A stretch of 6,434 nt of DNA from an uncultured Porphyromonadaceae bacterium (GTDB taxonomy: Bacteria > Bacteroidota > Bacteroidia > Bacteroidales > Muribaculaceae): positions 1 through 6,434 of the forward strand of contig CABQCA010000136.1 in assembly GCA_902462525.1 (NCBI GenBank), in the 5' to 3' direction. Position 1 is the stretch's first letter; each line of letters opens with the position of its first letter. Both the position numbers and the translations under genes were made by a program. Shown here one piece after another: positions 1-5,221 of the stretch. The notes under the pieces were generated by a model, which saw only the letters and a program-made list of their open reading frames with translations, had not been told where the DNA came from and ran no database searches.

Positions 1-570
1 TCACAGCCCTCGGGACCGCGTCACCAGCAGCCGCAGCAGCGCCGCGACCCGCGCCAGGCCAAGCAAGCCCCCAACAACATCAACGAGCACATCCGCGCCC
101 GCGAAGTGCGTCTGGTCGGCGACAATGTAACGCCGGGCATCTACTCCATCCAGGAAGCCCGCCGCATAGCCGACGAGCTCGAGCTTGACCTGGTAGAAAT
201 TTCGCCAAATGCCGAGCCCCCTGTATGCAAGGTACTCGACTATCAGAAGTTCCTCTATCAGCAGAAGAAAAAAGCCAAGGAAATAAAAGCCAAGGCCGCC
301 AAAGTTGTCGTAAAGGAAATCCGGTTCGGACCGCAGACCGACGACCACGACTACAACTTCAAGCTCAAACATGCCATCGGATTCCTTCAGGAAGGCGCCA
401 AGGTAAAAGCCTATGTCTTCTTCAAAGGCCGCTCAATCCTCTTCAAAGAGCAGGGCGAAGTACTGCTTCTGCGCTTTGCCAACGACCTTGAGGACTACGG
501 CAAAGTCGAGCAGATGCCTATCCTCGAAGGAAAACGAATGACAATCATGATTTCGCCTAAGAAAAAATGA
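1..570 (+). CDS. infC: Translation initiation factor IF-3, 5' end missing
   Basis: IF3 binds the 30S subunit, keeps 50S off and proofreads start-codon and initiator-tRNA pairing. The frame is open from base 1, so the true start lies outside the window; 189 residues are visible and the stop is TGA at 568-570. A GTG at 106 is not the start, because the conserved IF3 N-domain already begins upstream (INEHIRAREVRLVG, visible residues 27-40). The N-domain continues through ELDLVEISPNAEPPVCKVLDY, then comes the Lys-rich linker (KKKAKEIKAKAAK), then the C-domain from VKEIRFGPQTDDHDYNFK to the MISPKKK end. Residues 1-24 form a Gln/Pro/Arg-rich tract (7 Q, 5 P, 4 R) that E. coli IF3 lacks. It heads the conserved infC-rpmI-rplT order; thrS is often upstream in relatives, but that cannot be seen here. 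Identity is secure; only the start is unknown. Confidence 0.97.
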   Translation, partial: SQPSGPRHQQPQQRRDPRQAKQAPNNINEHIRAREVRLVGDNVTPGIYSIQEARRIADELELDLVEISPNAEPPVCKVLDYQKFLYQQKKKAKEIKAKAAKVVVKEIRFGPQTDDHDYNFKLKHAIGFLQEGAKVKAYVFFKGRSILFKEQGEVLLLRFANDLEDYGKVEQMPILEGKRMTIMISPKKK

Positions 571-576
571 AAAATC

Positions 577-593
577 GCGCCACGGGTTGGCGC
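577..593 (+). promoter_or_regulatory. Stem-loop in the infC-rpmI gap
   Basis: GCGCCA (577-582) pairs with TGGCGC (588-593) around a 5-base loop, seven bases after the infC stop. An A/T-rich stretch follows, with no T-run, so it does not look like an intrinsic terminator. It could be an RNA-processing or mRNA-stability element, or part of ribosomal-protein autoregulation as known for rpmI-rplT in other phyla. Only the pairing is seen; the role is inference. Confidence 0.4.
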
Positions 594-625
594 ACAAATT
601 ATAAATCACTCTAATAAACAGACAA

Positions 626-823
626 ATGCCCAAGATTAAGACTAACTCCGGTGCCAAAAAGAGGTTCGCCCTTACCGGATCAGGAAAAATCAAGAGAAAA
701 CACGCTTTCAAGAGCCACATCTTGACAAAGAAGACCAAAAAGCAGAAACGCAACCTCACCCACTTCGGTACCGTTGCCCGTGTCGACGTTTCTAACGTAA
801 AAGCCCTGCTCGGTCTCAAATAA
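626..823 (+). CDS. rpmI: 50S ribosomal protein L35 (bL35)
   Basis: This small, very basic structural protein of the large subunit contacts 23S rRNA. The 65-residue length is typical. It opens with the family signature MPKIKTNSGAKKRF, has a basic core (GSGKIKRKHAFKSHILTKKTKKQKR) and ends in a short helix (NVKALLGLK). The ATG at 626 is fixed by the conserved N-terminus. The 55-base gap after infC holds a stem-loop and an A-rich leader (AAACAGACAA) with no Shine-Dalgarno site, as is usual in Bacteroidetes. It is presumably co-transcribed with infC and rplT. Confidence 0.97.
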   Translation: MPKIKTNSGAKKRFALTGSGKIKRKHAFKSHILTKKTKKQKRNLTHFGTVARVDVSNVKALLGLK

Positions 824-944
824 AGAGTTTTCTCCCGACACTACAATCGCAATTCGTGATTTTATAATTCATTATTAACCGAATGCTCAGCTCTAAGCAC
901 CGCCAGGCGGCGGACGCTGACGTTCAAAAAATCATCTGAAAAAA
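824..944 (+). promoter_or_regulatory. Long structured rpmI-rplT spacer, possible leader or attenuator
   Basis: These 121 bases separate two ribosomal-protein genes that usually lie close together. Two structures can be drawn. The first is AATCGC (845-850) with GTGATT (856-861, one G-U pair), followed by a short T-run. The second is an outer stem TCAGC (887-891) with GCTGA (916-920) that encloses CCGC (900-903) with GCGG (907-910). I found no TTTG/TAnnTTTG promoter match. L20 represses its own operon through leader RNA structures in E. coli and Bacillus; an equivalent here is inference. Confidence 0.35.
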
Positions 945-1295
945 ATGCCAAGATCAGTCAACCACGTTGCATCGCGCGCACGCCGCAAGAAAATCCTCAA
1001 ACTCACCCGTGGCTATTTCGGCTGCCGCCGCAATGTATGGACCGTTGCTAAAAACACCTGGGAAAAAGGTCTTACCTACGCCTATCGCGACCGCAAGGAC
1101 AAGAAGGCTAACATGCGTGCCATCTGGATTCAGCGTATCAACGCCGCCGCACGTCTTCATGACCTGAGCTACTCCAAACTCATGGGCCTTATCCACAAAA
1201 GCGGTATCGAAATGAACCGCAAAGTTCTTGCCGACCTCGCTCTCAACAACCCCGCCGCTTTCGCCGCAGTTGTTGAAAAAGTAAAGAACGCATAA
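945..1295 (+). CDS. rplT: 50S ribosomal protein L20 (bL20)
   Basis: L20 binds 23S rRNA early in 50S assembly and, in well-studied bacteria, represses its own operon through mRNA mimics of its rRNA site. The 116-residue length is standard. The N-terminal basic arm shows the family pattern MPRSVNHVASRARRKKILKL then GYFGCRRN, followed by the RDRKDKKANMRAIWIQRINAA region and a C-terminal globular part (LMGLIHKSGIEMNRKVLADLA). The ATG at 945 gives the conserved MPR start and follows an A-rich leader without a Shine-Dalgarno site. It is the last gene of the infC-rpmI-rplT group, and a terminator follows 22 bases after the stop. Nothing is missing. Confidence 0.98.
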   Translation: MPRSVNHVASRARRKKILKLTRGYFGCRRNVWTVAKNTWEKGLTYAYRDRKDKKANMRAIWIQRINAAARLHDLSYSKLMGLIHKSGIEMNRKVLADLALNNPAAFAAVVEKVKNA

Positions 1296-1317
1296 GCCGA
1301 CTACCGGCTCCCGACAG

Positions 1318-1348
1318 AAACAGCGACCCTCCCGGCCGCTGTTTTTTT
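1318..1348 (+). terminator. Intrinsic terminator of the infC-rpmI-rplT operon
   Basis: An 8-base stem AAACAGCG (1318-1325) pairs with CGCTGTTT (1337-1344) around an 11-base loop. It runs into a seven-T tract (1342-1348) whose first bases lie in the stem. A small extra hairpin, AGCCG (1295-1299) with CGGCT (1305-1309), sits between the rplT stop and this terminator. Confidence 0.88.
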
Positions 1349-1394
1349 GTACGTCTCAGACTGAAGCGCAAAATTTGAACTGTGAATTAATTTC

Positions 1395-1417
1395 CTGACA
1401 GCCCAACAGGCCGTCAG
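1395..1417. promoter_or_regulatory. Imperfect inverted repeat upstream of the dacB promoter
   Basis: CTGAC-A-GCC (1395-1403) is complementary to GGC-C-GTCAG (1409-1417), with one A/C mismatch and a 5-base centre. It ends 10 bases before the TTTG box. An A-run rather than a T-run follows on the + strand, which argues against a terminator. It could be an operator for a dimeric regulator; that role is inference. Confidence 0.25.
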
Positions 1418-1427
1418 CTTAAAAAAA

Positions 1428-1459
1428 TTTGTGCAGTATCACTTTTTTCGCTAATTTCG
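1428..1459 (+). promoter_or_regulatory. Bacteroidetes-type promoter for the dacB operon
   Basis: TTTG at 1428-1431 and TAATTTCG at 1452-1459 are separated by 20 bases. This matches the Bacteroidetes primary-sigma consensus (TTTG near -33, TAnnTTTG near -7) with one mismatch in the second box. The predicted start of transcription is near 1465, just after the upstream terminator and about 125 bases before dacB. No better match was found in the 294-base rplT-dacB gap. Confidence 0.65.
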
Positions 1460-1479
1460 CCTCAAGAATACGCCAGTCC

Positions 1480-1593
1480 ATGCCGGTCAAAACACCAACA
1501 TCGTTTACAGCTTCCCATAACAACAGTTTACCAATAGGCAACCGGAATGCGACACATCATTCTTTACATACGGTTTGTATAACTTCTATATGA
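1480..1593 (+). other. Possible leader ORF of 37 codons overlapping the dacB start
   Basis: An ATG at 1480, about 15 bases after the predicted transcript start, opens a 37-codon frame ending in TGA at 1591-1593. That stop overlaps the dacB ATG (1590-1592) as ATGA, the arrangement of translationally coupled genes. The peptide starts MPVKTPTSFTAS and is rich in Ser, Thr, His and Asn, with no recognisable domain, membrane segment or signal. A frame this short can easily arise by chance and the composition looks non-coding, so this is recorded as a possibility only. Confidence 0.2.
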
Positions 1594-2948
1594 TAAAATC
1601 CATACTCAGCATATTATCCGCCACCGCACTTATCGCTATGTCAGCGGCAAGCGTCCGGGCTTCCGAAAATATTCTTGGCATCGACGGCGAGCAATCGACA
1701 TCGGTAGGCATCTACATCAAGGACCTCTGCAGCGGCAAAGTAATCATCGACCATAACTCTCAGATGGCTCTCACACCGGCAAGCGTGATGAAAGCCATCA
1801 CTACCGCATCTGCGCTGTCGGTACGGGGCGACGACTACACCTTCGCCACCCCCGTGCTGCTGCGTGGCCGTGCCGAAGGCAGCACATGGCACGGCGACAT
1901 CGTGGTGCGCACATGCGCCGACCCGACCATCGAAAGCGAGAACTTCAAAAGTCGCCTCGGCTTCTGCGACTCCATTGCCGCGGCTGTCAAAAAAGCCGGA
2001 ATCACCTCTGTCACAGGCCGCATAGTTGTTGAAGAACCACTGCGCGACGCCGGTCCTATAGCACAGTGGGAAATCGAAGACGTAGCGTGGCCATACGGCG
2101 CCGGACTGTTTGGCATGAACTGGCGCGACAACACCTTCCGTCTGTGGCCGGCCACGGGCAAAACCGAGCCGGAAGTGCCCGGTCTCGACGTGGATCTGGT
2201 TCGTTCTCCGAGCGGCAACGACCTCGTACGCGGCATAGGCAGTAACCGCCTCATCGTGTATGCCCGAAGCACCACCGACCGCAAATGGTGCGTAAGCACA
2301 TCAATGCCCGATCCGGCAGCGGTGTTCGCCCTAGAACTCAAGAAAACGCTCAAAAAGAAAGGTATCGCTCTAAACGAAAAAAAGAACGCTGCCGGCGAGA
2401 CTCCTAAGGAACGGACCGTATACACCCACCGTTCGGCGCCCTTCGGAGAAATAATGCGCAGCCTCATGGTGCGCAGCGATAACCTGTTTGCCGAGGGTAT
2501 ACTGCGTTCTATCAGCCCGCAGTCATCACGAAAAGATGTAATCAAGCGCGAAAAGGAGCTATGGGCCACTCGCGGAATCAACACAAAATATACCATCATT
2601 AACGACGGCAGCGGACTCACACGAGGCAACCGTCTGTCGGCCCGCTTCATAGGTGATGTTCTCGAATGGATGGCAAAGTCGGAAATGGCCGACACCTACG
2701 CCTCATTCTTTCCTCGCGCCGGCAAGGAAGGCACTCTGCGCGGATTCCTCGCCAAATCGACGCTCAAAGGTCAGATAGCGCTCAAGACAGGAAGCGTAAG
2801 CGCCGTTCAGGCATACGCCGGCTATAAGCTCGATGCCGACGGCAAACCGACACACATCATTGTCATTCTCGTCAACGGATTTTTCTGTCCCCGCCGCCAG
2901 GTACGTGAAGGAGCTGAAAATCTTCTTATCAACACATTTGCAAAATGA
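1590..2948 (+). CDS. dacB: D-alanyl-D-alanine carboxypeptidase/endopeptidase, PBP4 family (peptidase S13)
   Basis: This family of periplasmic penicillin-binding proteins removes the terminal D-Ala from peptidoglycan stem peptides and cleaves D-Ala-mDAP cross-links. The start chosen is ATG 1590, giving 452 residues that begin with a signal peptide: MIKS, a hydrophobic stretch ILSILSATALIAM, and likely cleavage after SVRA near residue 24. The three active-site motifs are present in order: SVMK (65-68, nucleophile Ser65 and Lys68), SDN (296-298) and KTG (399-401). The long stretch between the first two motifs fits the extra domain typical of S13 enzymes. A TTG five codons upstream (1575) only adds MYNFY before the signal peptide. 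The gene is first in a four-gene operon, and its TGA overlaps the next ATG by four bases. Expression is likely from the promoter at 1428-1459. The family is sure; in vivo balance of the two activities cannot be read from sequence. Confidence 0.93.
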   Translation: MIKSILSILSATALIAMSAASVRASENILGIDGEQSTSVGIYIKDLCSGKVIIDHNSQMALTPASVMKAITTASALSVRGDDYTFATPVLLRGRAEGSTWHGDIVVRTCADPTIESENFKSRLGFCDSIAAAVKKAGITSVTGRIVVEEPLRDAGPIAQWEIEDVAWPYGAGLFGMNWRDNTFRLWPATGKTEPEVPGLDVDLVRSPSGNDLVRGIGSNRLIVYARSTTDRKWCVSTSMPDPAAVFALELKKTLKKKGIALNEKKNAAGETPKERTVYTHRSAPFGEIMRSLMVRSDNLFAEGILRSISPQSSRKDVIKREKELWATRGINTKYTIINDGSGLTRGNRLSARFIGDVLEWMAKSEMADTYASFFPRAGKEGTLRGFLAKSTLKGQIALKTGSVSAVQAYAGYKLDADGKPTHIIVILVNGFFCPRRQVREGAENLLINTFAK

Positions 2949-3517
2949 CTGACATAGACAAACTCATAAGGCTCAATGTAGAACTCGAAGGTCTGCTGAA
3001 AGTACTCGCCGACCGCAACAGCATCGACGCCCGTTCACTATTATCCGAGAAATACAGAGAGTACACCGAAGCCTTCGAACGGCTCCTTGCACAAGGCGAA
3101 GAACTCGCCGAAGAGGCGCACGCCGTCGAAGTCAAAGACCAGGAGGCTGTCGACAGCGAAATCCCCGACGAAACCGCCGCTATGGAAAGGCGGTTTTCAA
3201 CCGCCGGCCCGGCGGAAGATAGCGACGTTCCGCTTTACGAAACAACCGATGATGCTGCAGACCGGCGGTTAGAAACCGCCTCTCCACAGGACAACACTTC
3301 CGTTCTCGATGCCTTCTCTGCAGCCGACCGCGACCGTTTCCGCCGTGAACTCTTTAACAGCGACGAAGACGACATGAACGACACTGTGGCCCTGATTGCC
3401 CACATGCCCTCTTACGAAGAAGCCGCCGACTACCTCACAAACGATCTTCTGTGGGACAGCCGCAATGCCGCCGTAGTCGATTTTCTCGCCATTCTGAAAG
3501 CAAACATGCACTCCTGA
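2945..3517 (+). CDS. Conserved Bacteroidales protein of unknown function
   Basis: This 190-residue acidic protein has no signal peptide or membrane segment, so it is probably cytoplasmic. Three parts can be seen. Residues 1-60 are predicted helical and charged (LIRLNVELEGLLKVL, KYREYTEAFERLLAQ). Residues 61-118 are a low-complexity acidic linker. Residues 119-190 form a compact C-terminal module (DRDRFRRELFNSDEDDMNDTVALI, then a YEEAADYL..DLLWD..N..VVDFLAIL pattern) that I recall as the conserved end of unnamed Bacteroidetes proteins; no function is known to me. The linker holds two similar peptides, ERRFSTAG (81-88) and DRRLETAS (106-113), encoded by an inverted pair of DNA palindromes. It overlaps dacB by four bases and ends three bases before rsmI, so it is almost surely co-translated with them. 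Context gives no clear role. Confidence 0.85.
   Translation: MTDIDKLIRLNVELEGLLKVLADRNSIDARSLLSEKYREYTEAFERLLAQGEELAEEAHAVEVKDQEAVDSEIPDETAAMERRFSTAGPAEDSDVPLYETTDDAADRRLETASPQDNTSVLDAFSAADRDRFRRELFNSDEDDMNDTVALIAHMPSYEEAADYLTNDLLWDSRNAAVVDFLAILKANMHS
3181..3207 (+). repeat. Palindromic element copy 1, REP-like, inside a gene
   Basis: GGCGGTT (3189-3195), loop TTC, AACCGCC (3199-3205) is a perfect 7-base hairpin. The CCGCCGG at 3201-3207 is also complementary to CCGGCGG at 3209-3215, so two hairpins compete for the same central arm. Aligned in inverted orientation with 3262-3288, 23 of 27 bases match and all four differences are transitions. Confidence 0.75.
3262..3288 (-). repeat. Palindromic element copy 2, inverted relative to copy 1
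   Basis: GGCGGTT (3264-3270), loop AGA, AACCGCC (3274-3280) repeats the hairpin of copy 1. Flanking bases match copy 1 only when read in reverse complement (TGTGGAGAGGCGG against TATGGAAAGGCGG), so the pair is inverted rather than a direct peptide-coding repeat. The copies are 54 bases apart and the whole block (3181-3288) is 108 bases, a multiple of three, so it keeps the reading frame. Confidence 0.75.
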
Positions 3518-3520
3518 ACC

Positions 3521-4273
3521 ATGAGTACCGGCAGACTTAGCATAGTGCCTACTCCGGTAGGAAACATGGACGACATGACACCTCGCGCCATCGAGGTCCT
3601 GCGCTCGGCATCGCTGATTCTTGCCGAAGACACCCGTACGTCGGGCGTACTGATGCGTCGCTTCGACATCAGAACTCCCATGGCAAGTCATCACAAATAC
3701 AATGAGCACAATGATTTAGGTCCTATTCTCGACCGTATCGCCGCAGGCGAGCACATTGCCCTCGTATCCGACGCAGGAACACCCGGCATATCCGACCCCG
3801 GATTCATGCTCGCACGCGAATGCCGGCGCCGGGGGCTGCCCGTAGAGACTCTGCCCGGAGCGACAGCCTTCGTTCCGGCTCTCGTAAGTTCAGGATTGCC
3901 TTGCAACCGCTTCTTTTTCGAAGGGTTTTTACCTGTGAAAAAAGGCCGATCCACACGCCTGGCCTACCTTGCCGCACTGGAGGAGACATTCATCATCTAC
4001 GAATCGCCGCTCCGCCTTGCCGGGACCCTCGCGGACCTTGCCGCCGCCTGCGGCAACGAACGCCCTGCCGCCGTAGTCCGCGAAATATCCAAACTGCACG
4101 AAACTCTTGTACGCGACACTCTCGGGCAACTCACCCAATACTACAGCGAGAACCAAGCACGCGGAGAAATTGTTATAGTAATTGGCGGCAACAGGCACAA
4201 CGACACCGAGCCGCGCCGCCACAAAAACAAATATCGTCAAGATTCCGAATGTGAAACAGATTCAAACAACTGA
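3521..4273 (+). CDS. rsmI: 16S rRNA (cytidine-1402-2'-O)-methyltransferase
   Basis: RsmI uses S-adenosylmethionine to methylate the 2'-O of C1402 in the 30S decoding centre; with RsmH it makes the m4Cm that tunes P-site fidelity. The protein is 250 residues and cytoplasmic. Tetrapyrrole-methylase-fold signatures appear in order: IVPTPVGNMDDMTPRA (8-23), LILAEDTRTSG (32-42), the SAM-site loop LVSDAGTPGISDPG (81-94), LPGATAFVPALVSSGLP (111-127), FFFEGFLP (131-138), YESPLRL (160-166) and VREISKLHE (186-194). The core ends near IVIVIGG (217-223). The E. coli enzyme is about 286 residues with an extra C-terminal domain; here there is only a 27-residue polar tail (NRHNDTEPRRHKN...). The ATG at 3521 lies three bases after the previous stop and the next gene starts three bases after its TGA, so it is an internal operon gene. 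Confidence 0.95.
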   Translation: MSTGRLSIVPTPVGNMDDMTPRAIEVLRSASLILAEDTRTSGVLMRRFDIRTPMASHHKYNEHNDLGPILDRIAAGEHIALVSDAGTPGISDPGFMLARECRRRGLPVETLPGATAFVPALVSSGLPCNRFFFEGFLPVKKGRSTRLAYLAALEETFIIYESPLRLAGTLADLAAACGNERPAAVVREISKLHETLVRDTLGQLTQYYSENQARGEIVIVIGGNRHNDTEPRRHKNKYRQDSECETDSNN

Positions 4274-4276
4274 ACT

Positions 4277-5143
4277 ATGAAAAAAATCATCACACTTGCA
4301 CTTGCGGCAGTGCTAATTGCATCGTCGTCGTGCTCGAACAAAGCGAAAGAAGAACTTGAACAGCAGCAGGCCCTAAACGAAGCAACCAACGAAGAACTCC
4401 GTTCGGCCGTTGCCGACCGCGATAACCTTCTCGGCCTTGTCAATGAAATATCCTCCGGTCTGGAACAGATAAAACAACTCGAAAATATCCTCACCGTCAA
4501 CGGCGCCAGCGAAACGCCCGGACAACGCGAACAGATACAGGCCGATATCGCCGCTATCCAGAAAAGCCTTCAGGAACGCCGCGAACGCCTTGCCGAACTC
4601 GAGAAAAAACTCAGCAGTTCGAGCCTGACAAACAAAAATCTACGCAACACTATTGTATCTCTCCAGCAGCAAATCGAATCGCAGACCAGCGAAATCGAGA
4701 ATCTTAAAAGCAACCTCGGCGAGGCAAAAGCGAACATCGAGAACCTCACCACTCAGGTCGACTCGCTCCACACCACTGTGACCGACATCACAGCTCAGCG
4801 CGACTCGACAAGCACAGCAAACGAAGAACTCACCAGCGAGCTCAACACCTGCTACTATGCCATCGGCAACAAGTCGGAACTCAAGGAAAACCGCATAATC
4901 GAAACCGGCTTCCTGCGCAAAACCAAAATCATGGAAGGCGAATTCGACCAGAATTTCTTTACCCGTGCCGACAAGCGGACTCTAACACAGATCGACCTCA
5001 ATTCATCGAAGGCTGAGGTCCTCACCAACCAGCCTGCGGGCTCCTACACCATCGAGGACGTAAACGGCCACAAAGTGCTCCGAATCACCAACCCGGCCCG
5101 TTTCTGGTCGCTCACCAACTATCTCGTCATCAAAATCGACTGA
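4277..5143 (+). CDS. Coiled-coil lipoprotein of unknown function, Bacteroidetes-type
   Basis: This is a 288-residue envelope protein. MKKIITLALAAVLIASSSC is a lipoprotein signal with acceptor Cys19; Ser at -3 is looser than the classic Leu but is tolerated in Bacteroidetes. The residues after Cys (SNKAKEE) lack the strongly acidic surface-export signal known in this phylum, so it may face the periplasm, which is inference. Residues 22-190 are rich in Glu, Gln, Leu, Ser and Asn with heptad-like spacing and form a long predicted coiled coil, broken near NGASETPGQ (75-83). Residues 191-288 look globular (YAIGNKSELKENRIIETGFLRKT...ADKRTL...NPARFWSLTNYLVIKID), an end I recall from unnamed Bacteroidetes lipoproteins. 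It is last in the operon with dacB, which suggests but does not prove an envelope-structural role. The coiled coil resembles many unrelated proteins, so similarity there is weak evidence. Confidence 0.85.
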   Translation: MKKIITLALAAVLIASSSCSNKAKEELEQQQALNEATNEELRSAVADRDNLLGLVNEISSGLEQIKQLENILTVNGASETPGQREQIQADIAAIQKSLQERRERLAELEKKLSSSSLTNKNLRNTIVSLQQQIESQTSEIENLKSNLGEAKANIENLTTQVDSLHTTVTDITAQRDSTSTANEELTSELNTCYYAIGNKSELKENRIIETGFLRKTKIMEGEFDQNFFTRADKRTLTQIDLNSSKAEVLTNQPAGSYTIEDVNGHKVLRITNPARFWSLTNYLVIKID

Positions 5144-5165
5144 CCCTTTATCTGAAAAATAATAT

Positions 5166-5205
5166 AGCCCTCGACCGCTTTTTTCTGCAGCCGAGGGCTT
5201 TTTTT
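5166..5205. terminator. Terminator between convergent genes, possibly bidirectional
   Basis: AGCCCTCG (5166-5173) pairs perfectly with CGAGGGCT (5192-5199) around an 18-base loop. On the + strand the stem runs into seven T (5199-5205), a standard intrinsic terminator for the dacB operon, 22 bases after its last stop. Read on the - strand the same stem is followed by TATATTATTTTT, a weaker U-rich tract, so it may also end cysS transcription. Confidence 0.88.
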
Positions 5206-5221
5206 ATGAGTTCTGGAGTGG

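Noticed and set aside
1..372. 123-codon - strand frame opposite infC
   Set aside because: The repetitive Val/Leu/Gly composition is the mirror of infC codons and matches no family I recognise.
106..570. GTG at 106 as the infC start
   Set aside because: The conserved IF3 N-domain sequence INEHIRARE lies upstream in the same open frame, so translation begins before the window.
900..910. CCGCCAGGCGG in the rpmI-rplT gap as another copy of the intragenic palindrome
   Set aside because: It lacks the TT/AA arms and the flanks, and its loop differs; only the short GC core is shared.
1565..1579. TACGGTTTG near 1569-1577 as a second promoter
   Set aside because: It has three bases between TA and TTTG instead of two and lies so close to the dacB ATG that almost no leader would remain.
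1575..1589. TTG at 1575 as the dacB start
   Set aside because: It adds only MYNFY before a signal peptide that starts naturally at ATG 1590.
1835..2695. 286-codon open frame on the - strand within dacB
   Set aside because: It is fully opposite a gene with all three PBP motifs; its Arg/Ser-rich composition is typical of an antisense shadow.
4190..4273. Polar tail of RsmI as a frameshift or fusion
   Set aside because: Junction spacing with the next gene matches the rest of the operon and the methyltransferase core is complete, so a variable tail is the simplest reading.
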